Positions 11,223 to 22,247 of a DNA stretch of 64,000 nucleotides are shown one piece after another. The position numbers and the translations under genes were made by a program. The DNA comes from Mortierella alpina (taxonomy: Eukaryota; Mortierellomycota; Mortierellomycetes; Mortierellales; Mortierellaceae). Positions within the stretch are counted from its first letter, which is position 1. Each line of letters starts with the position of its first letter. The stretch covers positions 2,356,001 through 2,420,000 of the forward strand of contig JANATF010000006.1 of assembly GCA_029449245.1 (NCBI GenBank), in the 5' to 3' direction. Under the pieces are notes generated by a model. It did no database searches, had not been told where the DNA came from, and saw only the letters and a list, made by a program, of their open reading frames with translations.

Positions 11223-14200
11223 CTATTTTGAATTCTCGGCTTCCTCCTTGGCTGCCTTCTCTGCCTCCTCTTGCTCCTGCAGACTGACAAAGACTTCCTC
11301 TAGAGTTGTCAGCGACAGACCCACGCTCTTGACGCCCAACCTGTTGGCCGCAATTTCCTCGTCCAGATGGGCAAAAAGTCCTGGAAGAGCCGCCTTTTTA
11401 TCCTGGATATACTGTTGAGCAGACCGTCCGTTGCGTTGGTCCACCGTTCCTGTCGTCGGGAGAACATACGTGATATCCGTCGTTGTGTTGACATCTATCG
11501 TCGCGTCCGAAAAGTGCTGCTGCACAATGGCGGTCGTTCGCGCTTCGTCAAAGAGCACCACGTTGCCCTCATGGCTCCCCAGAATGCTTGTCGACTGAAC
11601 CTCCTGCTGCAAGTGCTGCTTCTGATCTGCGAGCATGACGCGTCTCTTCTCAAGATTAAGTCTGTACCCGAGACCGAATCGATTCTTCAAAAACAAGGAG
11701 CTTCCCATAGTCTGAAGCTGGCCGTGAGACAGAATCGCAATCCTGTCAGAGAGGGCATCGGCTTCCTCCATAGAGTGCGTAGTCAGGATGGTTGACCGTC
11801 CAACTTTGGAGTCCTGGATCAATTGCCAAACCTGCTTCCGGGTAAAGACATCCTAAATAGAATTCAATTGTAATAAATAGGCGTCAGGCAGACTGTATTT
11901 CGAAACTATACCATGTGCTGAACATACACCTTGCAAACAACTTACCATTCCAGTCGTTGGCTCGTCCATGATCAGAATGCGAGGATCTCCAATGAGAGCA
12001 ATAGCAACCGACAGTTTCCTCTTCATGCCGCCCGAGTAAGTAATCACGCGCTCGTTCTTCTTCTCCTTGAGATAAACATCCTCCAGAAGATGGTCCAAGT
12101 ACTCGTCCAGTAGATCATCTGGTGACGAGTTGTTCGAGCCTGGACCAGCGTCAGCCTTGCGACCCAGGACTTTCACGCCCTTGATGGTGGCATAGAGGCG
12201 CAATGTTTCCCAAGCAGTCAAGGTGTCGAACAGGACGTCATGCTGGGGACAGACACCCATTTGTTTCTGGACCTCGCCCAAAGTTCTCAGGTCCATGTCA
12301 CCTCGACCAACACCATCGCTCCCGGGCAAGAGATGACCATTGACGATGACAGATCCCGCTGACGGATTCACCATGCCCATAATTATCGACAGAGATGTTG
12401 TCTTTCCGGCGCCGTTGTGTCCAAGGAATCCAAAGATTTCGTTCTTGTGAACGTCCAGATCCAAACCTGCAACGACTTGCTGTTTTTGCACTCCAGAGAA
12501 GCCGCCCGTGGTGCGACTGGACTTTGGTGGATAAAAGATTCGGAAAAAAAGACCCCAAAGCGGAATGTGGTACGCCCATCCTGGACCGGTTGAGTAGATC
12601 TTGCGAAGCCCTCTGACCTTGATGATTCCGCGATCTTCAACAGGCATATGTGAGACATCCACACTCTCAAACATGTCAGCGTGGGCAGCATTATGCCTGG
12701 CAGCCCCCACAGTCTGGTTTGCACTCTGTTGTGGAATGTCCGTCATTCGTCGATATTCTCCCAGCCCCCAGTAGCTTGGCCTCAAAAAGAAGTCGTACGG
12801 CAACGGGTTTCCAAACTCGCCAGGAAAGACGGCATCCGCGTACCACGCCAAGAAGTAATATATGACACAATCTGCGGCCAACATCCAGAGTGCCTTGGCA
12901 CAGGGTCCTGTCGAGATGTTTTCGAACGTGACGCCCCCAAGAGCCGCCTCGACTCCAGTGATGTAGTCGATGGCTCTTCCCAACGCAACCGATGGGATGA
13001 GGAAAAGCAGCGTTTCCTTTGTTGGGTCCACAGCGCTTCCGCTTCCAAAGGCGAGGGCCAAGCAGATACCGTAGCTTCCGACGGTTGCGATCAAGATCAA
13101 GAACGATGCGGTGTTGGTCTTTTTAGGATCCGGGATAAAGACTGCAGCAAGGGATCCAAAGGCCGTAGCATTGAACGAGAAGAGGATCAAGAGCAGCCAG
13201 ACGATGAATGCGTTGGTGTTGGTAAAGATTCGACCCACAAAAAGGATAACGATCATCAGCGCACAGGTGACCAAGTTTTGAACGCTAAGGGAGTTCAAAA
13301 GACGAGAGCTCAGGTGAGTGATCGACTTTTAGCAAACTCAAGGAATCCCAAACGCAAAGGGAAGGAACCGGTTATCTTACTTTTGCATGACCCAAACCGA
13401 TATAAGATATGGATCCCTGGTCATACCCATCATCGCCATGGTCGACCTGATCTTGTTCTTCTTCTCAACCACAAGAATGCTCAAGACCCCGAGCCAGACC
13501 GCCTGGAAACAAAAGATGACATAGAAGGCGTTGAGGGTGGAGTTGATGGATGTTCCTAGGCCGACAAAGTTGGCATAGGAGATGAATGTTCTTCCAACGC
13601 CCGAGTCTGCCGATCCCGGATCGTTTTTCAAAGGCAATGGAGAAGACAGTGGTATCTTGTTGTTGGCCTTGCGATGCAAATTGATCGCAGCGCGTTCAAT
13701 ATAAGCCTAAATGAAGGGTGTAGTGTTAGCATAGCTGCTATTAGACACGCGGTTTTCTACTGACATTTAACTGGTGATACAAAAGAGAACGATCCTTTAC
13801 CTGAGCTGTGGCATATCGCGAGGTGAGATAGTCGTGGCTGACGTAGGCGGTGTGGTTGGCGAGAATCGCATAGTTGTATTGATCTGCCGCTGACCCGTTA
13901 GCAGAGGACGGAACGGAAAGACCTGCTGAGGGGCTCGTGAAGACAACGCCGACTACAAAGTTAACGGGCGACGCATCATATGCGGTTCTCATGGCAGCCT
14001 CATCTGTGTAGAACTTTGGCACGACCGTGTTAGGCTCTGAGGCAGCAAAGAATCCTGACAGCTCTGTGATCATTGGGTCGGTGGCCGGAACGCCGGTGTA
14101 GCCGAAATAAGTACAGTCTGTCGTTGATTTGCAGGTATCGACTGAAAGGAATGGCAATGCTTTGACGGTCATGTCTACAGTATAGGAGCGCATACTTGAT

Positions 14201-14848
14201 GGTTAATACAAGACGAGACCCGTTTCAGCGCGAGCCTGACCTGCGTGGGCGAAGTGAATGCTGCTGCTTACGCGAGGAAGGTTTCTTGGCTGAGAGGTGA
14301 AGGAAGACCAAGATGAGCATCATCCAGACAGGCTACCAACGCGAAAGCAAAGGACGCATCGTTAGCAACTGTTGGAGTGTGTTGTGCTTACCGACGTCGT
14401 GTTGCGGTGTACAAGCCTACCTGGAACAGAGCATTGCTACGGATGATCGAAAGGAGTGGAGAATACAAGTTAGTCGTTGTGCCTGAAGGCATGTACGCGC
14501 ACAACCTATGCTTCAGACTGCATTTTCTTCTTCTCGTTACGTTGTCTGAGCCAGGTCTCTGGTGCGGACTTTGACGTTCTTGATGCCGAGGGCCACAAGC
14601 TGCTTCCCCGAAGAGGGCTCCGAGACGACGTTGAAAGCGGCCTGTGCAGTGAGTCGTGGGCTCGAACTGGGGAGGATGGAGGATGCCGAGGAGGCGCCAC
14701 TGTCCCCGGGGAGCAGGGCGTGGTGCTTGGTGCCCATGAGAGGTCGTTTTGGGTCGAGCGAATGCAATTCCTGCAGCGAGATGCGTTCGGAGGCAGTGGA
14801 GCTGTATGAGGAGCGAGGAGGGGCAGGAGAGAGAGTGTTTGGGTTCAT
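11223..14848 (-). CDS. Half-size ABCA-type ABC transporter, copy 1
   Basis: Seven exons: 14848-14541, 14436-14421 (16 nt), 14332-14241, 14194-13801, 13706-13381, 13284-11946 and 11852-11223 (1034 aa). Order: ~105-residue Ser/Pro-rich cytosolic N-terminus; first TM (WMMLILVFLHLS); a ~170-residue lumenal/extracellular loop with NGS and NHT sequons; a multi-helix membrane domain; then one ATPase domain. The ATPase has Walker A GHNGAGKTTS, Q-loop CPQHDV, signature YSGGMKRKLS, Walker B ILIMDEPTTG and H-loop LTTHSMEEADALSDRI. These ABCA-subfamily hallmarks make it a probable lipid or sterol mover in an internal or plasma membrane; the substrate is unknown. With one membrane and one ATPase domain it should dimerise. 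The Walker B/D-loop junction spans an intron (PTTGM then DVFTR). A second half transporter lies at 22.2 kb. Confidence 0.9.
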
Positions 14849-15536
14849 CCGGATGCAGACACGGCGGAAGAAAAGGAAATGGACAGAGGGGATGGACAGA
14901 CGGTGGGTGGACAGACGGTGGGTGGACCGGCGGCGTGGAGCAGAAAAAGGCTAAAAGAGGACGGCGGATTGACGCGGCTGAAATAGATTCCAAGGGCGGC
15001 GCTTGGATTGGTGGCACAGGCACAGGCACTGAGAGGCACGCTCTCACACACACAAACAAACTTGGATGAACAAAAGGGTCGAGCTGGCCAGGAGATGCGA
15101 ACTGGGGCAGACCGGACTCTAGGAAAAAGAGGATGCGACGTGGCTGGGCGATGGTGGAATGCAGAGACGGGGCGGGGCCCGGCGGCCTTTTATATCCTCT
15201 GCACACCAGCATCGCTGTCGACTTCATGGCGAGCCCTGATCAACGTCAGTGGAACGGCGCTTTTGGGGGGACGGGGATAAAAGTTAAAATCGTAGGCCGA
15301 AAGTCGACAGTGACTGAATTATCCGCTGCTATTGTATTGTATAGTGACGATGGTCTGCACCACAGCCTCACCTCCCCACCCAGGAGGCGCGCTTCTCTTG
15401 GCTAACAAGCACTGCCTCCCCGTCCTAGCAACTTGCACACAACAGCCAAAAGCCTGGACCACATGTTTTTGTTTATACTATATTCGAAAATGCTTATGAG
15501 GTCCTGCTTCTATACACGGGCTCCTGTACACCAGCC
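14849..15536. other. Intergenic region upstream of ABCA copy 1
   Basis: Holds the ABC gene 5' flank, a tandem duplication of GGTGGGTGGACAGAC-like units near 14899-14930 and a TATAAAA on the minus strand at 15188-15194. No gene is seen. Confidence 0.5.
15188..15194 (-). promoter_or_regulatory. TATA box upstream of ABCA copy 1
   Basis: Reads TATAAAA on the minus strand, 340 bp from the ATG at 14848. It implies a long 5' leader if used. Confidence 0.4.
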
Positions 15537-16501
15537 CTAGAACAGGTCCAGAGCCGCATCATTGTCCTTGATCAACAGCTCGATCATGCCAGGAGGAAGC
15601 ACTGGCTCGGGCTTCTTGGCTTTCTTTGACTTCTTGCTTGCTGAAGAATCACCCTCCGGTGCTGTCCCTGCTGAAGGGGTCTCTTCTGGCATCTCCTTGG
15701 CAATGTACCGGAAGGGCATGGTGACAGTCTCCTTCTTGCGCAACTTGATCTCTGGATGATCAATGAAGGGGATCTTGTCCAGAGGCACTATACGGCGATC
15801 AAACAGGAGATTAGACCAACTGTAATAGTGAGACACCTCCGGTAGATCCATAGACTAGCGCGAACATACCTTTTCCTTCAACGACGCGACGAGTCACATT
15901 CACAGCGGTGTCCGTAGTCATCTGGATTGATCCCAGGTGGCGAGTTGCGAACCCCAGCTTCCTGAGCTCTCCAGTGCGATCTATTCGCGATGACAAGACA
16001 ACAGCTTAGCACCCATTCCTTTGCGAAATACTCGTCTGCGCTCCTGACGGGGGGCAAATAACGACCCTCCATTTCCTTACCTCTTGGTGGATCATCGCCC
16101 AAGATACCTCCAAACAAGAAAAAGTCGTACTTGTCAGCGTCCTCGGGGCACAGCGGGTAGGGTGAGGCAGGGTCGAGGAGGCAGACTTTCTCATGAGGGA
16201 TGCGATCGCCCATAGTCAAAATATCTTCGGTATGGCAATGCGCTTTTGATAGAGTCTCGGGCATGTCAGCCAGAGTCTTGGCCGTCAAGGCAGTGAAGTA
16301 GATATGATCGGCACCACATACGGTGACCATGTGCTCGTACTCCAGTTTGCACCAGTCGTGCATACCTGTTGAGCCAATCCGATGGAGAGCTTGGTCAGTT
16401 GCACGGTTCCATGGCTTTCTGTCTATTCTCAAGTGCTCCAAAGCAACATTGTGCTACTGCATACCCTCTTCCATGTGCTCAATGATGTAGTTTTTTGCCA
16501 T
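15537..16501 (-). CDS. SFM1: SFM1-like SPOUT-fold protein methyltransferase
   Basis: Exons 16501-16465, 16365-16081, 15980-15870 and 15787-15537 (227 aa; yeast Sfm1 is about the same). The start MAKNYIIEHMEEGMHDWCKL, FFLFGGILGDDPPR, the RKLGFATRHLGSIQMTTDTA stretch and the ending KIPFIDHPEI...MPFRYI fit the SAM-dependent methyltransferase family of yeast Sfm1. Sfm1 methylates an arginine of ribosomal protein uS3 (Rps3) in the cytoplasm (family knowledge). GGILGD and LGSIQMT correspond to the SAM-binding knot region. A Lys/Ser-rich linker (SKKSKKAKKPEP) precedes the C-terminus. The start is only 174 bp from that of COQ4 on the other strand, implying a shared bidirectional promoter. Confidence 0.92.
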
Positions 16502-16675
16502 TGCGTCTGTGCGTCCCTGTGGGTGTTGAATCTGATCAATGAGGAGGAGCAAAAGCGTTGAAGGCGAGACTCAATTTTTTGTTGTTTGTTGCTGCTCCTA
16601 CAGCAGTCACCGATGCTTGTGCTATTGGGCGCAACGCGTTTCCTCCCGTCGAATGGCAACGCTCTCTCTTCCAGC

Positions 16676-17784
16676 ATGTCCCTGTCAGCCCGTTTCCCAC
16701 GCACTCTGAGGACTCTCGTCAACCCCACGTACAGGGCTGCTCTCCTAAAGCCAGCAAGCACAGCCCCTTGCGCAACGCTCTTCACATCCTGCTCCCCCTG
16801 TAAGGCCGTTTCTCCACAATCCGCTCTCACCACGTTGCGACGCACGGACTTGTTATCAATGAGCAACACATTCGACAACTTCTAAACATTGTCCTGCTTC
16901 TACCGAGTAGTGCATCCCCCAACTGGCAAGCTCTATGAAGGCCATATACCCCTCTCACCTCTCCAGCGAACAATCCTCGCCGTAGGATCAGCGTTTACAG
17001 CCTTGGCAAACCCGTTGCGTGGAGGTATGCAGATCATAGCTGAGACTCGACGTGCGTGATGTTGAACGAAGGAATACTGAGACTAACGGTCTCTCTCTCT
17101 CTCTCTCTCTTCATCAGATATGGTCGCTGCCTTGGGGGAAACCACAGGAGAGATGTTTTTGAGGCGGATCCGCGACCAGATGCTTCAAGACACGGAAGGC
17201 CGTCGGATCTTGCGAGAGCGACCCAAGATCACGTCCGAGACGATGCAACTGGATAAGCTGCGACAACTCCCAGACGGCACCTTTGGACGAGAGTATGTGA
17301 GGTTCCTGGATGACCAACAAGTTTCTCCCGATACCCGCGAACCGGTAAGTCACCGAGTTGAATGTGCTGCAAGAAGCAACAAGGATCCCCCTGATCTCCC
17401 TAACGACTCCTCTGCTGCTTCTTCTGAAAGGTTCACTTTGTAGACTCTGAAGAGCTGGCGTATGTGATGCAGCGGTATCGCGAAACCCACGACTTTTACC
17501 ATACTCTGACAGGACTTCCAGTGACGGTGGATGGAGAGATTGCACTCAAGTGGTTTGAGATGGTCCAGACAGGATTGCCCATGACTATGCTCTCGTCATT
17601 CTTTGGGCCCCTTCGCCTGACAAGCGAAGAGCGAGCAAGGCTCTTCGACGTCTATGTTCCCTGGGCATTAGAAAACGGAAGTAACTCAAAACTGCTGATG
17701 AATGTTCGATGGGAAGAGTGGATGGATCGACCTGTAGAGGATGTCCGGCGGGAGTTGGGTGTCCAGTCGTGTCCACAGGCATAG
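16676..17784 (+). CDS. COQ4: Ubiquinone biosynthesis protein COQ4
   Basis: Exons 16676-16799, 16911-17024, 17118-17344 and 17431-17784 (272 aa). The N-terminus MSLSARFPRTLRTLVNPTYR is an Arg-rich presequence for mitochondrial import. LYEGHIPLSPLQRTILAVGS, MVAALGETTGE, GRRILRERPKI and the metal-binding HDFYHTLTGLPVTVDGE (HDxxH with a downstream Glu) are diagnostic. Coq4 sits on the matrix face of the inner membrane, organises the coenzyme Q synthome and acts in C1 decarboxylation/hydroxylation of the ring (recent family knowledge). An alternative ATG at 16613 in the same frame would add 21 residues; 16676 gives the cleaner presequence. Intron 2 uses a (CT)n run as its polypyrimidine tract. Confidence 0.95.
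17090..17111 (+). repeat. (CT)n run serving as intron polypyrimidine tract
   Basis: About eleven CT units end 6 nt before the COQ4 exon 3 acceptor at 17116-17117. Confidence 0.8.
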
Positions 17785-17852
17785 CGAGCTGATATAGTAG
17801 CTAACCCGGGATTTAATTGCTATTTGCAATGCTGTAATACAGAAAACGGCTT

Positions 17853-19100
17853 CTAAAAGATCTCATCTCCTAGCTTGGTTTCCGTCAAACTCAACATCTC
17901 CAGCTGTCCTTTTCCTTTTGTCTCGGACTGCAGCAGATCGTTGATGGGTCTAAACTGTCCTGGGTCAATCAGGCATGTCTAATGCATAGATGAAAAATAG
18001 GTTTTTAGTAACTGCGCCAAATCAACTCAGGATCCACTCTCGACATGGAGTACGGCCTTACCCATTCGTAGTTTTCATCCAAGTCCTCATCCTCCTTTGA
18101 CGCGATCATGGCCATCAGCTTGTCCTTTATCCTCTTTCCGTCCTTCGAGGGTACGATAATCCTGATACGCATTTGAGCTCTAGCAATGGGGATCGTCTTC
18201 TTCTCCAACAGCTGCTTGATCACGTCCAGAGCCTGTGACTTTGCCGAGCGCGATGGATTTACTGACAAGTGTAAATCGGCCATAGCCTTCTCGATCATGG
18301 TAACAGTGTAGGGTCGCTTCGTCTCAGGATTGACGCACTTTTCCGCCACTGTGGTCGCAATATCTCGATACATGCCCTCCAGCATTGACGATCGTTCCTT
18401 CTCGCCCACTTGCAGTTCGCCTTTTTTCAAGATCTAAGACGGAGAGCGGATGATATTAGCAAATGGCTGTATAAAGCTTCCTTCAAATGTCTGACACTTG
18501 ACGAACATGCTGTGCCGCATATTCACCTCTAAGATGATGGCGTTTCGATCCTCCGACTTGAAGCATTTTAGAAGGTCGTCTTTGTTTGCAGCCTGTCCCT
18601 TGGAGACGTTCAAGAATATATTGTCTATTTGCATGACCTCGCTCAAGTCCTTCTCACTATCAATATCGTAAATGCTGGTTAGTTTCAAACTGTCGACCAA
18701 CAGCCATAGCGCTGCCAGTGGAGCAACAAACACAGTCGTCGCTCAGTAAAAAGTCACTTACACGCCAGTCCTCCATTCCATGACCTTATTCTTGTAGCAC
18801 GCAATCTCAAATCTCTTGCCGCCTTTACGGTACCGGACAATCGACACATTGGTCAGCCTGTTTTGTTGTCGAGGAAAAAGAATGTTAGTCTTGGTCTCTT
18901 CCGTTCCTAGGGAATTACTTCCTACCACGACCCTTTGTGCAATCAATAGTTGTTCATACTTGATCTGGGTGTTTGGCTACAAGGCGGCAATGCGTACGGA
19001 AAAGAGGTAATGCAAGTGTCATTGGTTTGCTCCTGTGATGCGTCTCTTGTTGACAACGGCGGTAGTCTGGTAGATGTTGGCTTACCTGTTGAATGACCAT
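17853..19100 (-). CDS. SDO1: Ribosome maturation protein SBDS/SDO1
   Basis: Six exons: 19100-19086 (15 nt), 18976-18960 (17 nt), 18857-18762, 18656-18527, 18433-18062 and 17978-17853 (251 aa; human SBDS 250). Joined exons read [20 protein letters not shown], closely matching the SBDS start, followed by [51 protein letters not shown] and [14 protein letters not shown] works with the GTPase EFL1 to evict eIF6 (Tif6) from pre-60S subunits, allowing subunit joining. All three domains are present. The two micro-exons at the start are unusual, but each carries GT/AG sites and correct phase. It is divergent to the E2-like gene, 158 bp between starts. Confidence 0.95.
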
Positions 19101-19258
19101 GGTGTAGGCGTGGATGTGGTGTGTGTAAGGTTGAAGGAAGAAAAAAAAAAAAACTCTTGTGTAAGTATCCGTGTCCAGCAGTCACCACCCTGTCCACCCA
19201 CAGTCCTGACAAATTCCGACTGCGGTTCACCTTCACGGACATCAACTTCTACATCTCT

Positions 19259-19744
19259 ATGGCGCTGAAACGACTGAACAAAGAACTGCGGGCGATCCGC
19301 GACAACCCATCGCCAGACTATACAGCTTCACCCATCGAGGAATCGGATATGTTCAAGTGGACAGCCACTATCCGTGGCCCAGAAGGAACCGTGTATGAGG
19401 ACGGAGTCTTTCCCCTGTCCATTACGTTTCCATCCAACTATCCGTTCAGCCCGCCCCGAGTGGTCTTCACGAGCAAGATATACCACCCAGGAGTTAATAG
19501 CAACGGAGCCACCTGTATTGACATGACGGATCCGAACGAATGGCGCCCGACAATCACGGTTCCGATGTTGCTACTGGAGCATAGGAGCCACCTCTCGCTT
19601 CTGACCGACAATGAGCCCTTGGCACTCGATATCTATCGCGTCTTGACAACAAACCGGGCGCTTTTTGAGAGAACGGCAAGGGAGTGGACAAGACTCTATG
19701 CCTGTCCACCAGACGACAGCCAGCCTGCCACATCTCGCGAATAA
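19259..19744 (+). CDS. Diverged ubiquitin-conjugating enzyme (E2), intronless
   Basis: 162 aa in one exon. MALKRLNKEL, FKWTATIRGPEGTVYEDGVF, NYPFSPPRVVFTSKIYHP and FERTAREWTRLYA follow the UBC4/5 (UBE2D) class of E2s, which receive ubiquitin from E1 on a catalytic cysteine and work with RING or HECT E3 ligases. The candidate catalytic residue is Cys86 in NSNGATCIDM. The HPN motif is changed: it reads HPG (His76-Pro77-Gly78), losing the Asn that stabilises the reaction intermediate. The segment after the Cys is also divergent and a few residues shorter. No intron is present although UBC4/5 genes in fungi usually have them, so a retrocopy or relaxed paralogue is possible. It may be active on a special target or be a pseudo-E2. 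Confidence 0.85.
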   Translation: MALKRLNKELRAIRDNPSPDYTASPIEESDMFKWTATIRGPEGTVYEDGVFPLSITFPSNYPFSPPRVVFTSKIYHPGVNSNGATCIDMTDPNEWRPTITVPMLLLEHRSHLSLLTDNEPLALDIYRVLTTNRALFERTAREWTRLYACPPDDSQPATSRE

Positions 19745-20036
19745 AGACAGAAGAGCCGTGGTGGTCTCAGCATCCGTTGCAGTACGCAGATCGCGCCTTG
19801 ATCCAAGGCAAACACGCTTTCAACTAAAATACGTGCGACCGTACCTTGATGGCACGCAGTCTCCACTTTCTTCCCAATCCCCACCTGCCCGCCTCCAATC
19901 TCTCCTCCCAAGGCGGATTCATCCGAAGACACACGCGAGCCTTCAGCAGAAACAATCCTCCCCTCGTAAGACGATTCGAAACTCACATCTCCACATCCAC
20001 TCGCCCAATCCATCAGACAAACTACTCCCATTAGTG

Positions 20037-21415
20037 ATGATTCCTCGCATTTTGTCGCCGTCCAGAATCTCACAATACTCTACTGTCATCTCAGCCTTCA
20101 AACGAACCTTCTCCACCACCATGGCCAGCCCTCAGCGTCAGCGCTTGCTTGTCACTCGCACGCTCCCTCAGGCGTCCCAAGCCAGACTCGATAAGGGAGT
20201 TGAAGGGTAAACACAGATACACGCAGAGCGGTGTCAAAACAAGCATTTTTTCACCCCGTCCTCCTGACAATAGTTCTATTGCTCCACAAAAACGCCGCCC
20301 TTACACATCATAGCGTGGATATTGTGCAGTGGAAAGAGGACTGCGCGATCCCTCGTGCAGAGTTCCTGAAGATGGCCAAAGGCGCTGACGGGATCCTTTG
20401 TCTCTTGACAGACAAAATCGATGCTGAACTCTTGGATGCCGCAGGTACGTTGGGGTCTCTCGTCGTGGGAACCATATATGAAGAATGCGCGACTAGCAAT
20501 CGATGTACTTATTTTTACTCTCTTATCCTGAGATAGGCCCACAGCTCAAGGTCGTTTCGACCATGTCAGTTGGGTTCGATCACGTCCATGTCCCCGAGCT
20601 GACCTCGCGCAACGTTGCTCTGGGGATCACACCGGGTGTCCTGACGGAGGCCACAGCAGACACGACCGTCCTGCTGGTGTTGGCCTCAGCGCGACGACTG
20701 CGCGAGGGTATGAGTGCAGTGATCAACGGTGAATGGGGCACCTGGAGCCCAACATGGCTTCTCGGCTCGCAACTGACAGACAAGACTGTCGGGATTGTTG
20801 GTCTGGGCCGCATCGGAGTGGCGGTCGCCAAGAGGCTGAAGGTCTTTGGGGTCCAAAAGTTTTTGTATCAAGGAACACGGCCCAAGAAGGAGAGTGAGGA
20901 AGAGGTCGGAGGCGCGATTGAGTTTGCAGATATGGACAGGCTGTTGAGAGAGTCGGACGTGATTTGTGTCTGCTGTGCTTTGACGGACAAGACCAAGAAT
21001 ATGTTTGACTACAGTGCATTCTCCAAGATGAAAAAGACCGTGGTAAGTGATCAACGTCGCAGGGTATGGAGACAATTGCACTGAGTGGAGTTGATATGGT
21101 ATGGAGTGTGTGAGTAACGACGTGCTATCGCGAACGACATAGGTGTTTGTGAACACTGCACGCGGCGGGATAGTCGAGCAGGAGGGTCTGATCCGCGCGC
21201 TGCGCGAGGGAAAGCTAGGATCGGTAGGATTGGATGTCACGGTTCCTGAACCTCTGCCCAAGGACTCTGAGCTGCTGTCGTTCCCCAACTGCCTCGTTCT
21301 TCCTCACATTGGGAGCGGCACCCTCGAGACACGAACAGCCATGTCAGAGATTGCCATTGAGAATGTTCTCAAGGGGATGAGGGGCGAGCGCATTCCTTTC
21401 CCCCATAATGCGTGA
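20037..21415 (+). CDS. D-isomer-specific 2-hydroxyacid dehydrogenase (glyoxylate/hydroxypyruvate reductase type)
   Basis: Exons 20037-20206, 20314-20444, 20537-21042 and 21143-21415 (359 aa). It carries the NAD(P)-binding GLGRIGVAVAKRLKVFG glycine motif, the substrate region TMSVGFDHVHV, catalytic Arg/Glu/His elements (NTARGGIVEQEGL, VTVPEPLP, LPHIGSGT) and the GITPGVLTEATADTTVLL helix. This is closest to the GRHPR class, which reduces glyoxylate and hydroxypyruvate. The usual Asp-Val-Phe-x-x-Glu-Pro appears as DVTVPEP. The N-terminus MIPRILSPSRISQYSTVISA is Arg/Ser-rich and acid-free, like a mitochondrial presequence. A second in-frame ATG at 20121 (MASPQRQRLL) sits exactly where a cytosolic form would start, so dual localisation is plausible. 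Confidence 0.92.
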
Positions 21416-22247
21416 TGATCACGGCGCATTAAACGAGTCATTGCCAAAGTCGAAAAAAAGGAGAGTGCGAAGACGGCGCTTTGACATTTCAAAAACAGCC
21501 CACTGCGCCTGTTGTGTGAGCTTAATAGGGTTGCGGCAGGCTGTGGGACAAAGTCGAAGGGGAAAACACGATGGAAGAGTACCATCGAGTACCATATCAG
21601 GAGCAACTACGCGCAGACCCCCCCCGATGCATGACAGACGAGCACTGCCCCTCGCATCTGGCTAGTCCGCGTGGAATCGGCAATGGAATTTTCTCAGGGC
21701 CTTGGCAAGCAGCTGTCGGCGCTGGCTCTCCCAAAGTCGACCGGCAGCCACTCAAGATGTCACCTCCAAGGACGGCAACCTGTCCTTGAGCCCGAACTCT
21801 TGCTGTAAAGACCAAAGACGGTGGGGTCCCTGCGAGGACACTTAAATAGCGCTCTCTGCCAGCATTCCTCGTTGACACAAACCCCTCGTACTCAGACAGT
21901 TAGCTCGCTTCCCCTGAAGGCCTCGTTGCAGTTGGACACCTTTTACCCCAAACTAGACACATCGACGGCGTGTGCAACGACCACAACAATCAAGGTTGGT
22001 GCAAGGTGAACTCTACTTTAAATAACGTCTGTGGACTGCAGCCGCCGCCTTTTCTTCTTCTCCTCTTCTCTTCTTCACTCCCTTCGTATTTACCCGCCAC
22101 CCACACTCCTTCTCGCACAGCCGTCCGCGTCTACTGTCAACTCTTGCACCACTATCGCCCTTCCCAAACGAAGAGCTCCACTGAGCGCCGTACTGACCTG
22201 GACCTACAGGCGTTTACGTTCTTTCCTTCACTCGCACGACACCAGCC
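21416..22247. other. Intergenic region upstream of ABCA copy 2
   Basis: 3' end of the dehydrogenase gene and promoter/5' leader of the ABC gene. The last 200 bp are C/T-rich. No gene is seen. Confidence 0.5.

Noticed and set aside
12681-13559. 292-codon open frame antisense to ABCA copy 1
   Set aside because: Shadow of the membrane-domain and ATPase exons with no protein character of its own.
14388-15227. 279-codon minus frame overlapping ABCA copy 1 exon 1
   Set aside because: It reads through the proposed intron and the promoter in a different frame; the exon model with conserved joins explains the sequence better.
19665-20036. In-frame open sequence upstream of the dehydrogenase ATG
   Set aside because: It overlaps the end of the E2-like gene and lacks family similarity; the ATG at 20037 with a presequence is a better start.
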